In this document: positions 47,890-56,581 of the stretch, one piece after another | How positions within the stretch are numbered: the stretch's first letter is position 1 | Layout: each line of letters starts with the position of its first letter | DNA from: Myxococcus sp. RHSTA-1-4 | GTDB taxonomy: Bacteria > Myxococcota > Myxococcia > Myxococcales > Myxococcaceae | Direction of reading: 5' to 3' | Length of the DNA stretch: 64,000 bases | NCBI RefSeq assembly: GCF_020037125.1 | Contig: NZ_JAIQDG010000031.1 | Span: 62,001 to 126,000 of the forward strand | Notes under the pieces: model-generated | Told to the model about the DNA's origin: nothing | The model's database searches: none | The model's input: the letters and a program-made list of their open reading frames with translations, nothing else | Translations under genes and position numbers: made by a program

Positions 47890-48477
47890 ATGTTCAAGGA
47901 ATGTGTGCTCGCGGGGCTTGTGGTCGTGTGCTCCGGATGCGCCCGACCCACGGCGACATGGAAGGGGACGGTCGACTGGCCGGAGGACGAGACAGACCCA
48001 TCGGTCAAAGCCGTCACGGCTCCCATGGAGGCCGGTGCCGCGCTCGCGGCGGCGGGGGCCATCCGCGAGTTGGTACGGACCAACACCGACCCGGGGCTGT
48101 TCTGGGGTTGCTCCAGCCCCGAGCAGGGCCTGGATGTGGCCGTCTTCACCGGCCCGACGCAGGGGCTCTATTACGTCGTGGTGGAGCAACGCTTCCATCG
48201 ATGTGGCGGCCCCAGCGGGCGAGTTCTCGACTGGCGCCATGTATATGCCGTGACTCCGCAGGGCGAAGTCGTGGCCGAAGCCCCTCCGCCCCAATCAAGT
48301 CCTGCCCCGTCAGCGCCGGCCCCGTCTCCTGCCCATCCTCACCCAAGCACTGGAAGCAAAGCGCCTGCCGCACCTGTGCCGTCGGCGCCCGTGCCTTCTC
48401 CCACATCTTCCGAGCTGGTGCCGGACTCAGTCAGGACGCGGATGAGTCCTGCCGCGGAGCCCCCGGCCGTGCAGTAG
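47890..48477 (+). CDS. Lipoprotein with Pro-rich tail
   Basis: 195 residues. The export signal ends in a Cys (VVVCSGC). The globular part (about 20-130) has two Cys (FWGCSSPEQ, HRCGGPSG) and ends GRVLDWRHVYAVTPQG. The C-terminal 70 residues are Pro/Ala/Ser-rich (PAPSAPAPSPAHPH), typical of a flexible wall-spanning segment. No family is recognised. ATG 47890 has a strong AGGAG site and is preferred over GTG 47857. Confidence 0.65.
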   Translation: MFKECVLAGLVVVCSGCARPTATWKGTVDWPEDETDPSVKAVTAPMEAGAALAAAGAIRELVRTNTDPGLFWGCSSPEQGLDVAVFTGPTQGLYYVVVEQRFHRCGGPSGRVLDWRHVYAVTPQGEVVAEAPPPQSSPAPSAPAPSPAHPHPSTGSKAPAAPVPSAPVPSPTSSELVPDSVRTRMSPAAEPPAVQ

Positions 48478-48787
48478 CCGGAACCGTACCTCGGGCATGT
48501 TCGGAGTGTCCCGCGCCTGAGGACATGCGAGGCCCCAGCCCCGTCGTCCAGGCCACGAATTCCCGCCAGGCCGGCCCCCCGAGCGCCCGTGGCCGGAACG
48601 GAATGTCCATTCCGCGTGGGCTGCCAGCTCCGCACTGCTCAAGGGCCCAGCCTGCCCGGCATGGCAGCCTCCCGGATGACCCTGCCCGGAATGGAGCCTC
48701 CGTTCCGCATGACCTGCCAGGTCCTCGCCAGTCGAGGGCCTTCGCCACCTCGCCCCCGGAGGCCCCGTCGATGCCCCCATGGCGCAC
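48478..48787. other. Intergenic region with two related inverted repeats
   Basis: No gene is seen. CGGAATG-TC-CATTCCG (48599-48614) and CGGAATGGA-GCC-TCCGTTCCG (48687-48707, one mismatched pair) are similar palindromes about 90 nt apart, each followed by a CGC(G/A)TG...CTGCCAG segment, suggesting a duplicated unit of roughly 90 nt. It borders the lower-GC PtuAB-like locus. Confidence 0.4.
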
Positions 48788-49597
48788 TCACCAGGTCAAT
48801 GCTTCTGGAGCCTTCGCGAAGAGCAGCGTCAGCTCCGGCATGGACGCGTGCTGGCGCTTCATCTCGAACCAGACCGTGGGGTGCTGACGCGCACGGATGT
48901 CCTCGGCGAGCCTGTCGAGATGTGCCCGAGGCAGACCTTCCGCCTTGTCCCGGACGTAGCCCTTCAGATGGGCGAGGTAATCCAGGTAGGCCGAGCGCCG
49001 GGCCTGCGGCAGCCAGTCCCGGATGTTCAGTTGGAGTACGCGTATCGTGTAGTCGGCGCGTGCATGCTCCACCGGCCCGAGCTTCGCCCGTGGGGTGAAC
49101 CAGAAGGTATCCGTCAGGTCTAACGATAGGTACTCGGTCGGGTCTTCGACTCGTGGGTCGATGAATACAGCCTTGCCTGAAATGGGAGGTACGACGGGGG
49201 CGTTCCGTGCCCGCGCCACGCTCGTCAGGACACCCGTCCCTTCAGCGAAGACGGCAAAATGGTTATTCTTGGGTCCATTGCAGGGCCCGCACGCGTAGAG
49301 GTAGTTCGTCCATGCGAAGACCAGCTCGGGATAGAGCGTCTTGGGACGGATGTGCTCCACCTCGTCGGCGGCGGAGTCCTCGCAGTACGCACAACGGCGC
49401 GCACCGGAGTTCATCATCGACAGCGTCGCCTTGACGCTATCGAAGGTCCTGTTGCCCTTCTTGTTCAACGCCGCGAACCGGTCCTTCGCGCGGGCCACAC
49501 GTGCCGTGTAATCGGGCTGGGCGTCCACATCCCGCTGATAGTCAGCGAGGCTGGCGAGAGCATCTCCTGGCAGTGGGACGTCTGGGAGCCGGATCAC
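48788..49597 (-). CDS. HNH nuclease, PtuB-like (Septu defence system)
   Basis: 269 residues. The HNH core is C69-x2-C72, E81-H82 (EHIRPKTLYPE), N98 (WTNYLYACGPCN) with the second zinc-binding C103-x2-C106, and N112-H113 (KNNHF). This treble-clef type with structural Zn and E-H-I-R-P-K motif matches PtuB and retron-associated HNH nucleases. The C-terminal part (LDYLAHLKGYVRDKAEGLPR) is helical. Its ATG 49597 overlaps the stop of the ATPase gene by 4 nt (ATGA), a strong sign of coupled translation. In Septu, PtuA and PtuB form a complex that degrades phage DNA. The region is less GC-rich than the neighbours, which suggests transfer. Confidence 0.82.
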   Translation of the reverse strand: MIRLPDVPLPGDALASLADYQRDVDAQPDYTARVARAKDRFAALNKKGNRTFDSVKATLSMMNSGARRCAYCEDSAADEVEHIRPKTLYPELVFAWTNYLYACGPCNGPKNNHFAVFAEGTGVLTSVARARNAPVVPPISGKAVFIDPRVEDPTEYLSLDLTDTFWFTPRAKLGPVEHARADYTIRVLQLNIRDWLPQARRSAYLDYLAHLKGYVRDKAEGLPRAHLDRLAEDIRARQHPTVWFEMKRQHASMPELTLLFAKAPEALTW

Positions 49598-50910
49598 TTC
49601 TCCGTGACCTCCACGCTGGGAGACGGAAGCGCGCTAGCCGCGGTCGGGAGCCGCGCACGTAGCGCCTGCTGCTCCGCGCGCTCCTCTTCGGCCAGTCCTT
49701 CCGCGAGCTCCTTCTGATTGAGGATGGCGAGCCGTTCGAGTTGCTCCAGCGCCTCGGGCGAGCGGGTAGGTACCTCTCCAAAGGCGCCGGTGCTGTAGGC
49801 ATCCAGGACGTTGCCGTAGAGTAGCCGGTCACGTGCGACGCCAGTGACCATGCCGCCTCGCTCCTCGCTTCCGGGACGTGGCAGCCGGAAGATGCTGCCC
49901 ACCGTCGCGGCCTGACAGATGAGCGGGCTGTGGGTCGTCACGATGAACTGGAGATGAGGGAAGTGCTTGCGGAACCAGTGGCCGACCCGGCGCTGCCAGG
50001 TGGGGTGCAGGTGTGCGTCGACTTCATCGATGAGGACAATACCGGGGGCCTGAACCGTTGTTGGATCGTCAAGAGCGAAGATGTATTCAGCGCCGTACGT
50101 CCTCACGAGCTGGCGGATCAACTCGAAGGTCATGCTCAGGATGGAGCGGTAGCCGTCGCTCAGGTTCTCGACCGGTACGTCACAGCCGTTGCCGTCGATG
50201 AAGCGCACACCACTCGAGGAAATGGACTCCAGTCGGGCTTCGTGAGGAAGAAAGTCCGGCTGGTTGATGAACTGCTTGAGAGCATCGAGCAGTTCCCCCT
50301 CCTTGCTCCCCCCCTCTAGCTTCTTGAACTGGAGCAGTTTGAGCCACTCCAGGCACTCCGTCAGTGCGACGGACTCTCCGAAGACCGACAGGTGCCGTGC
50401 CAGCTTGGGGTTGGAATAGAAGAGCTTCTCCTGGTCCTTGTCGCCTCCCGTGAACCGGCGAAAGGGGCCATACGAAGCGCAGAACCAACCGTAACCATCT
50501 CCCCATACGTTGCGGCCGGGGTCGGGGTTGAGCGGCATGCTGGACAGGTTTACCTGGTCGGCGTGAGTGCTGGAACGATCCAGCTTCAGCCCGGCCTGAA
50601 GGTCGACGTTCTTGGGCTTCTGTCCGCCTCTCGAGAAGCGGTCCCAAGCATCGTCCCAATCCAGCGTGAGGTGAATCGAGCCGGACTGCGCTCCCCAGCG
50701 CAGCCACTCGTTCCAGTCCTGACGCAGGGCAATTGCCTCGTTCGCCCCCACCAAGGCGAGGGCGATGGCCCGAAGGACCGAACTCTTGCCAGCGCCGTTG
50801 TCCCCGATGATGACGTGCCACCCCGCCAAAGAGGAAGCCGAGGAAGGCGGTTCCCACTCGAGCGCGTCAATCGAACGGATGTTCGTGAGGACGACTTTCT
50901 TCAGGTACAT
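49594..50910 (-). CDS. AAA/ABC-type ATPase, PtuA-like (Septu defence system)
   Basis: 438 residues. It is an SMC/RecF-like ATPase: Walker A GDNGAGKSS (36-44), D-loop/signature ENLSDGYRSIL (near 248), Walker B VLIDEVDAHLHPTW (near 290) and TTHSPLI (switch His, near 323). The C-terminal region has acidic coils (LAEGLAEEERAEQQAL). The gene precedes an HNH nuclease with ATGA overlap; this pair defines Septu (PtuAB). No TOPRIM domain (as in OLD/GajA) is seen, which argues against Gabija. The start at 50910 begins the conserved MYLKKVVLTN; no good ribosome binding site precedes it, so an upstream start is possible. Confidence 0.82.
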   Translation of the reverse strand: MYLKKVVLTNIRSIDALEWEPPSSASSLAGWHVIIGDNGAGKSSVLRAIALALVGANEAIALRQDWNEWLRWGAQSGSIHLTLDWDDAWDRFSRGGQKPKNVDLQAGLKLDRSSTHADQVNLSSMPLNPDPGRNVWGDGYGWFCASYGPFRRFTGGDKDQEKLFYSNPKLARHLSVFGESVALTECLEWLKLLQFKKLEGGSKEGELLDALKQFINQPDFLPHEARLESISSSGVRFIDGNGCDVPVENLSDGYRSILSMTFELIRQLVRTYGAEYIFALDDPTTVQAPGIVLIDEVDAHLHPTWQRRVGHWFRKHFPHLQFIVTTHSPLICQAATVGSIFRLPRPGSEERGGMVTGVARDRLLYGNVLDAYSTGAFGEVPTRSPEALEQLERLAILNQKELAEGLAEEERAEQQALRARLPTAASALPSPSVEVTEK

Positions 50911-51069
50911 GCCACACAGCACGCCCGAAACATGATGGAGGGTCAACCGCTTCGTCGGTGAACCGTGCGGTGGCTCCGCCATCCCATGCCGAGGGTAAAG
51001 ACCCGAGGCCCCCAAGCTACCGTGTGTGCTGAGGCCAAGGCGAGGGTCTCAGACGGCTAGACTCCCCCC

Positions 51070-51771
51070 ATGCGCCGGACTCCTGCCCTCCTCCTCTCCC
51101 TCGCCCTGCTCCCCGCCTGCGCTGGTGTTCACCCGCCTCCCGCCACCGACAAGGGGAAGCTCGACTGCCGCTTCTCCCGCGAGCCCGCAGTGGTCTTCAT
51201 CCCGGGCGCGTCCCGGGGCGCCGCGGACTGGAGCGCCGTGCGCGACGCGCTGAGCCCCGAGGTGAAGACGTGTGCCTGGGAGCCGCCCCGCTCCGGACCT
51301 CGCACCGCCGGGAGTGATGCACGGCTCCTGCTCTCCGCCCTCCAGGGCCGGGCGGAGCGCTGGGTGCTCGTGGGCCACTCCTACGGAGGGCTCGTGGTGC
51401 GCGTGGCCGCGGACGCCGCGCCCGACCGGCTGGCCGGCGCGGTGTTCGTCGACTCCGTACACGAGGACCTGTTCGACCCGGCGCAGGCCGTTCCCGTCTC
51501 GGACAAGCAGCACATCGACTGGATACCGAGCTTCCAGGAAGCCACGAGCGCGGGGCTGCCAGGTGGCATCCCCGTGCTGGCGCTCGCCGCGGATTACGGC
51601 GGCAAGCTGAGCGAGGCCGACCTCGCATCCCACCGCAAGCTCGTCGCGAACGGAGCTCCCGGCGAGGTCGTGGTCGTCGAGCGAAGCAGCCACCACATCC
51701 CACGAGACCGCCCGGACGCCATCGCCGAGGCGGTGCGGCGGCTGCTCACCCTGCCCGCGTCCCGTCGCTGA
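51070..51771 (+). CDS. Alpha/beta-hydrolase lipoprotein
   Basis: 233 residues. The signal with lipobox (LLPAC) targets the protein to the envelope. The hydrolase fold shows VVFIPGASRG (oxyanion region), the nucleophile elbow VGHSYGG, and a terminal His in SSHHIPRDRPD; the acidic member is likely the Asp of LAADYGG or PDR. The substrate is unknown, likely an ester or acyl group outside the cytoplasm. ATG 51070 starts the signal peptide; no strong ribosome binding site is present. It lies immediately beside the PtuAB-like locus but is GC-rich like the chromosome. Confidence 0.82.
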   Translation: MRRTPALLLSLALLPACAGVHPPPATDKGKLDCRFSREPAVVFIPGASRGAADWSAVRDALSPEVKTCAWEPPRSGPRTAGSDARLLLSALQGRAERWVLVGHSYGGLVVRVAADAAPDRLAGAVFVDSVHEDLFDPAQAVPVSDKQHIDWIPSFQEATSAGLPGGIPVLALAADYGGKLSEADLASHRKLVANGAPGEVVVVERSSHHIPRDRPDAIAEAVRRLLTLPASRR

Positions 51772-51823
51772 CTCACAACCCGCGTCCTGGCACTCTACCC
51801 GCCGAAAGGTCCGGTGCCGCCCC

Positions 51824-52174
51824 ATGCCTTCCGACGTCCTGTTCCTGCTCGCCCCCGACTTCGAGGACCCTGCGTACCCCGGCGTGCGCTTCTACTGCGA
51901 GCACTGCGCGCAGGTGGAAGGAGTGCTGGGCTACTACCCCCAGGCCGCGCGCGCGTTGGACGTGCGGCGCATCCCCTTCCCGCGCCCTCGCGCCGCCGTG
52001 GTGGAGCTGGTGGGCGAGGAGAACCAGTGGCTGCCCCTGCTGGTGCTCGGCGACGGCTCGAACGACCACGGCTGCGCGACGGGCACCCACGAGGGCCGCC
52101 GGTTCATCCGCGGCAAGGACGGCATCGCCCGCTGGCTGTCCGCGCGCTTCGGTGTCGCCGTTCCGCACCCCTGA
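51824..52174 (+). CDS. DUF3088-family protein
   Basis: 116 residues. It begins VLFLLAPDFEDPAYPGVRFYCEHCAQVEG, containing a C-x2-C (CEHC) in a thioredoxin-like position, and ends GRRFIRGKDGIARWLSARFG, both characteristic of the DUF3088 family (given in part). These are probably thioredoxin-fold redox proteins of unknown role. It lies 52 nt after the hydrolase gene on the same strand. ATG 51824 is the family start. Confidence 0.78.
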   Translation: MPSDVLFLLAPDFEDPAYPGVRFYCEHCAQVEGVLGYYPQAARALDVRRIPFPRPRAAVVELVGEENQWLPLLVLGDGSNDHGCATGTHEGRRFIRGKDGIARWLSARFGVAVPHP

Positions 52175-52197
52175 CCGGAGCCAGGGGTGCCTGCCTC

Positions 52198-52716
52198 TCA
52201 TCGCGACATGTACACGCGGCTCGGCACGCCTTCGTAGTCGATGACGCGGTCGAGCCGCATGCCGAGCCGCTCGGCCACGCGGATGGAGGGCATGTTCACC
52301 TCGTTGATGATGGCCACCACGGGAACTTCCGGAACATGCTCCCCTGCCAGTGACAGGGCCACGCGCGCCACCTCCGTCGCGTACCCCGAGCCCCACGCCT
52401 CGGGAGCGAGCCGGTAGGCCAGGTTCAGCACCGGCTGCCCTTCGAGCTCCCTGTGCCGGACGCCACCGAAGCCGATGACGGTGCCGGGCGCATCGAGCCG
52501 CTCCACCGCCCAGTACCCCACGCCGCGCTGCCGCCAGTCGCCCAGCCACAAATCCAGCCGGACGCGCGCCGCGTCGCGGGAGGGCATCGGGCCCACGGGG
52601 TTGTACCGGTTCGTCTCCGGGTCCGCGTGGATGGTGAAGATGGGCTCCAGGTCCGTGTCACGGATGGCACGGAGCAGGAGCCGCTCGGTCTTCTGCCAGG
52701 CGAAGGCTTGCGTCAT
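52198..52716 (-). CDS. GNAT N-acetyltransferase
   Basis: 172 residues, RimJ/RimL-like. TERLLLRAIRDTDLEPIFTIHADPE is the typical start. The acetyl-CoA binding region reads LAPEAWGSGYATEVARVAL, where GxGxAT-like residues form the pyrophosphate loop (motif A), followed by NEVNMPSIRVAERLGMRLD (both given in part). It would transfer an acetyl group from acetyl-CoA to an amine, perhaps a protein N-terminus; the substrate is unknown. Its ATG 52716 overlaps the argS stop (ATGA), so it is co-translated with argS. Confidence 0.88.
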   Translation of the reverse strand: MTQAFAWQKTERLLLRAIRDTDLEPIFTIHADPETNRYNPVGPMPSRDAARVRLDLWLGDWRQRGVGYWAVERLDAPGTVIGFGGVRHRELEGQPVLNLAYRLAPEAWGSGYATEVARVALSLAGEHVPEVPVVAIINEVNMPSIRVAERLGMRLDRVIDYEGVPSRVYMSR

Positions 52717-54506
52717 GTCGCGGCGGCCTGTTCTTCTTCCTCGGGCGCCTCCATGACCTCGGGGGCCTGGATGCCCAGGATGCCGAACGCGGCGCGCAGC
52801 ACCTGCTTGAGCGCGGCGACCATGGCCAGGCGGCCCTGCGTCTTCTCCGTGTCGGCGCTGATGATGGGGTCCGACTTGTAGCGCGTGTAGTAGCTGTGGA
52901 AGTCGGAGATGAGCTCCTGGCAGAAGTAGAGCACGTGGTGTGGCTCCAGGTTGGCCGCGGCGGACTGCACCACGTCGGGCAGCCGGCTCATCTTCTGGAG
53001 CATCACCTTCTCTTCCGGCAGCACCAGCCGCGCGAGCTGCGCGTCCGTCACGCGGTCCACGCCCACGAAGGGCTGCCCCTTCTCCTCGGCCTTGCGCAGG
53101 ATGGCGGCGCACCGGGCGTGGCCGTACTGGAAGTAGAACACCGGGTTGGTGCTCTTCTGCTCGCGCACGGCGTCCAGGTCGAAGTCGAACTGCGCGTTGG
53201 CCGTCTTCATCAGGAAGAGGAAGCGGCACGCGTCGGCGCCGGCCTCCTCGATGAGGTCCGCCAGCTCGAACACCGTGCCCTTGCGCTTGCTGACCTTGAC
53301 CTCCTCACCGCCGCGGGTGATGCGGACAATCTGCACCAGCACGAACTTCAGCTTCTTGATGTCGAAGCCCAGCAGGTGCATGCCGGCCTCGATGCGAGGC
53401 ACGTGGCCCGCGTGGTCGGCGCCGAACACGTCAATCATCAGGTCGAAGCCGCGGTCGAACTTCTCCTTGTGGTACGCGAGGTCCGCCGTCAGGTACACGG
53501 GCGTGCCGTCATGCCGCAGGATGATGCGGTCCTCGTCATCCTTGAGCTGCGTGGTCATCAGGAACGTGCCGCCGCGCTGCCGGTCGGAGTACTGCGCGGC
53601 CTTGGAGTCCTCGCTCCGGACCTTCGCGTCCTTGCGGCGGGCCTCGGTGGCCTCGTAGGTGGCGCCGCGCTCGCGGTACACGTCCACGATGGAGCGCACC
53701 TTGTTGCTCGCGTGCAGGGACGCCTCGCTGAAGAACACGTCGTGCCGGATGCCGGCCATCTCCAGGGTGGCCCGGATGGCCTTGAGGTTCTCCCGGATGC
53801 CCACCGCCATGGCCTCGGGCAGCCACTCCGACTCGGGCGCGGTGAGGTAGCGCTCCCCGACCTCCTCCCGCCACGTCTTGGCGATGTCGATGACGTACGC
53901 CGCGGGGTACTCGCCCTCGACGAGCTCGACCTGCTGGCCGAAGAGCTGGCGGTAGCGCTTGTGGACGGTGCGGCCCAGCGTCTCCACCTGCTTGCCGTAG
54001 TCGTTGATGTAGAACTCGCGCGTCACGTCGTGGCCGGCGGCGTCCAGGAGGCGCGCGAGGGCGTCACCCATGAACGCGCCGCGCGCGTGGCCGATGTGGA
54101 CCGGGCCGGTGGGGTTGGCGGAGACGAACTCGACCTGCACGCGCTTGCCGGAGGACTTCGCGGGCTGGCGGCCGAAGGACTCACCGGCGCGCAGCACGTC
54201 CCGGGCGACCGTCTGGAAGACGGTGTCCTTGAGGCGGAAGTTGAGGAAGCCGGGGCCGGCGCGCTCCACCTTGGTGACGATGCCGTCCTTGTCGACGAGG
54301 TTGGCGATGATGGCATCGGCGATGTCGCCCGGCTTCTTGCCGGCGGCCTTGGACATGACCATGGCGACGTTGCAGCTCCAGTCGCCGTGCTCGGGGTTCT
54401 TCGGCACCTCGATGGCGTAGCCCGGCACCTGCTCGAACGAGAGCACTCCCTTGGACTTCAGCGCCGACAGCGTCTCATCGACGACGGCGCGCACCTTCTG
54501 TCGCAT
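52713..54506 (-). CDS. argS: Arginyl-tRNA synthetase
   Basis: 597 residues, close to the usual bacterial length. Class I signatures are present: HIGHARG (near 139) in the family's PTGPVHIGH segment and KVSKRKG (near 400) in place of KMSKS. The N-terminal additional domain typical of ArgRS, the DYGKQ motif and a C-terminal anticodon-binding helical domain ending QVLRAAFGILGIQAPEVM are also seen. It charges tRNA-Arg with arginine in the cytoplasm. ATG 54506 has GGGAGAAT upstream. A GNAT gene follows with a 4-nt overlap. Housekeeping gene, not transferred in appearance. Confidence 0.97.
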   Translation of the reverse strand: MRQKVRAVVDETLSALKSKGVLSFEQVPGYAIEVPKNPEHGDWSCNVAMVMSKAAGKKPGDIADAIIANLVDKDGIVTKVERAGPGFLNFRLKDTVFQTVARDVLRAGESFGRQPAKSSGKRVQVEFVSANPTGPVHIGHARGAFMGDALARLLDAAGHDVTREFYINDYGKQVETLGRTVHKRYRQLFGQQVELVEGEYPAAYVIDIAKTWREEVGERYLTAPESEWLPEAMAVGIRENLKAIRATLEMAGIRHDVFFSEASLHASNKVRSIVDVYRERGATYEATEARRKDAKVRSEDSKAAQYSDRQRGGTFLMTTQLKDDEDRIILRHDGTPVYLTADLAYHKEKFDRGFDLMIDVFGADHAGHVPRIEAGMHLLGFDIKKLKFVLVQIVRITRGGEEVKVSKRKGTVFELADLIEEAGADACRFLFLMKTANAQFDFDLDAVREQKSTNPVFYFQYGHARCAAILRKAEEKGQPFVGVDRVTDAQLARLVLPEEKVMLQKMSRLPDVVQSAAANLEPHHVLYFCQELISDFHSYYTRYKSDPIISADTEKTQGRLAMVAALKQVLRAAFGILGIQAPEVMEAPEEEEQAAAT

Positions 54507-54877
54507 TTGACGATTCTCCCAACCGGACCTTGGTCCCGTCCCTGTAGAGCGAACCCCCAGGCGAGGCAAGGGACTCGTGAGGGGGACTGTCTGCCGGAAG
54601 GACGGATGTCGCATGAACGCGATTCCTGACCGAACCGGGCGACACTCCGTCAGCGTCTCTGGCTCTCCAGCATCATCGGCTCGGCTCGTTACAGGGTGAG
54701 CCACCTTGGGTGGGGGGCCTCGCTCCAGGCGCGGTGCGCGGGGCGCTGGCGCCGTACGTGCTGTACCGGAGTGCCAGAGGGGTCGAGGACCTGCATCGGC
54801 GCGTGTCGCGGCGTGCACCCACCTCGGAAATGAAGGAGGCTGCCACCTCGGGCGCACCACCAGTCACGGGAGGCCCC
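54507..54877. other. Intergenic region upstream of argS
   Basis: About 370 nt between divergent genes, with no convincing coding sequence. It should contain the argS promoter. No tRNA or clear riboswitch is seen. The first 60 nt upstream of argS are somewhat less GC-rich than the rest. An in-frame extension of the next gene into this region (from 54710) has no ribosome binding site and a composition unlike coding sequence. Confidence 0.3.
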
Positions 54878-55351
54878 ATGACCCTCGACGACATCGAACG
54901 CGAGCTCCCCTGGGGGCTCCACGACGCCAGCCTCGTCCGGATGGAGGTCGACTGGCAGCACAGACAGTTGACGCTGGATGTGCGGGTCAAGATGGACGAG
55001 CACCAGGAGTCGGACCAGCTCGCTCGAATCAAGCTCTTCGGGCTCCGCTACTTCACGATGACTCCGCCCACTGCCACCGGGCCGAACAGCGAGCCCTCGG
55101 GTGAGCGGTTTCCCTGGATTGACTCGGGCCCCGGCCACGCACGTCCTGAGGCAGCGGCTTCCCATCCCCCAACGCCGGAGGGCCACTTCGTCCACTACAT
55201 CTACTTCCACCAGGGTGGAGAGGATCTCCACGTCTGTGCGCGGGAGGCGGAGCTGACCTGGCTCGAACAGCAGCCGGTGCGCGCTCTCGCCGGACCCCGA
55301 GCCCTGTTCCCCGGAGAGGAGATTCCGGACCTGAAGCAAGGGAGCCGCTGA
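54878..55351 (+). CDS. Cytoplasmic protein of unknown function
   Basis: 157 residues. No signal or membrane segment is visible. The sequence starts LDDIERELPWGLHDASLVRMEVDW and has a beta-rich N-terminal part with VRVKMDEHQ and FGLRYFTMTPP; the centre is Pro-rich and the C-terminal half contains FVHYIYFHQGGEDLHVCARE. The 'W-G-L-H-D-A' opening is reminiscent of small immunity-like proteins, but I do not recognise a family. ATG 54878 has GGGAGGCC upstream. It lies 145 nt before the MoxR gene on the same strand and may be in its transcript. Confidence 0.65.
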   Translation: MTLDDIERELPWGLHDASLVRMEVDWQHRQLTLDVRVKMDEHQESDQLARIKLFGLRYFTMTPPTATGPNSEPSGERFPWIDSGPGHARPEAAASHPPTPEGHFVHYIYFHQGGEDLHVCAREAELTWLEQQPVRALAGPRALFPGEEIPDLKQGSR

Positions 55352-55495
55352 CGCCCCCCATTGGCCCCGTTTCGCCCCCTGGCGGTGGCCGCACGGAAGC
55401 CCCGGCGAAGTCACCTCCCAGGTCGGTTCAGGGAGCACTCGCGGAGCCGCCAGCCTGTTTGCCGGGTGTCAGACCTGCCGGATAGCTTGCTCCGC

Positions 55496-56581
55496 ATGCC
55501 GGACATCCGCCTGCCCGCCGAAGCGAAGTACAAGACCGAGCTCGAAGCCCTCGCCGCCCACGACGACAAGCCCCGCCCACCAGGTTGGGCGCTCTCGCCA
55601 CGCGCGGTGGAGACCTACATCCTGGGCAGCCCCAAGCCCGTGGGGGGCGTGCCGATTACGCCCAAGTACATCGGAGACAAGAGCCTCATCCAGGTGTGCA
55701 TCGCCACGCTGGCCTCGGACCGCGCGCTGATGCTGGTCGGTGAGCCCGGCACCGCGAAGAGCTGGCTCTCCGAGCACCTCTCCGCCGCCATCAGCGGCAC
55801 CTCGGCCCTCATCGTCCAGGGCACCGCGGGCACCAGCGAGGACCACCTCAAGTACTCGTGGAACTACGCGCTGCTGCTCGCCCAGGGGCCATCCGCGGCG
55901 GCCCTGGTCCCCTCTCCCGTGCTGCGAGCCATGAAGCAGGGCAAGTTCGCCCGCTTCGAGGAGGTGACGCGCACGTCGCCCGAGATTCAGGACTCACTCA
56001 TCTCCATCCTCTCGGAGAAGCAGGTCTCCATCCCTGAGCTAGGCGAGGTGGTCAGCGCGCAGCGGGGCTTCAACCTCATCGCCACCGCCAACACGCGCGA
56101 CCGTGGCGTCAACGAGATGAGCGCCGCGCTCAAGCGCCGCTTCAACTTCGTCACCGTACCGGTGGTGGAGGACCTGGAGCAGGAGATTCAAATCGTCACC
56201 AGGCGCGAGGCGGAGCTGCGCAATGACTATCAGGTCGGCGTGCCGCCGCCGGAGGACCTGTCGCGGCTGTTGCTGACGCTCTTCCAGGAGCTGCGCAAGG
56301 GCGTGACGAAGGACGGCAAGACGAAGGTGCGCACGCCGGGCGCGGTGCTGTCCACGGCGGAGGCCATCAGCGTCCTGTTCAACAGCTCCATCCTCGCGGA
56401 GCAGTTCGGCGGCGGGAAGGTGACGCCGCACGAGCTGGCCGCGTCGCTGGTGGGCGCGGTGGTGAAAGAGCAGGAGGACGACGTGAAGGCCCTGCGCGAG
56501 TACATGGAGACGGTGGCCAAGGGCCGCACGGGCCCGTGGAAGGAGCTGTACACCGCGAGCAAGAAGCTGCTGAGGGGCTGA
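55496..56581 (+). CDS. MoxR-like AAA+ ATPase, first gene of a YehLMPQ-type operon
   Basis: 361 residues, cytoplasmic. The MoxR AAA+ core has Walker A GEPGTAKS (about 82-89), a modified Walker B segment FARFEEVTR (Glu-Glu) and sensor 1 IATANTRDRG. MoxR ATPases act as chaperone-like remodelers together with a vWA partner, here encoded two genes downstream. The gene is followed by DUF5682, with stop and start overlapping by one base (TGATG at 56579-56583), so translation is coupled. Gene order MoxR-DUF5682-vWA-SWIM is that of E. coli yehL-yehM-yehP-yehQ. ATG 55496 starts the conserved part; no strong ribosome binding site is visible. Confidence 0.88.
   Translation: MPDIRLPAEAKYKTELEALAAHDDKPRPPGWALSPRAVETYILGSPKPVGGVPITPKYIGDKSLIQVCIATLASDRALMLVGEPGTAKSWLSEHLSAAISGTSALIVQGTAGTSEDHLKYSWNYALLLAQGPSAAALVPSPVLRAMKQGKFARFEEVTRTSPEIQDSLISILSEKQVSIPELGEVVSAQRGFNLIATANTRDRGVNEMSAALKRRFNFVTVPVVEDLEQEIQIVTRREAELRNDYQVGVPPPEDLSRLLLTLFQELRKGVTKDGKTKVRTPGAVLSTAEAISVLFNSSILAEQFGGGKVTPHELAASLVGAVVKEQEDDVKALREYMETVAKGRTGPWKELYTASKKLLRG

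Noticed and set aside
48478-48787. Retron msr/msd RNA beside the PtuAB-like pair
   Set aside because: No reverse transcriptase gene is near, and the paired repeats are too short and degenerate for an msd stem.
49594-50910. Gabija (GajA) or OLD nuclease identity for the ATPase
   Set aside because: No TOPRIM domain follows the ATPase and the partner is an HNH nuclease, not a UvrD-like helicase.
54710-54877. N-terminal extension of the hypothetical protein at 54878
   Set aside because: The upstream codons have no good start signal; a clear GGGAGG site precedes the ATG at 54878.
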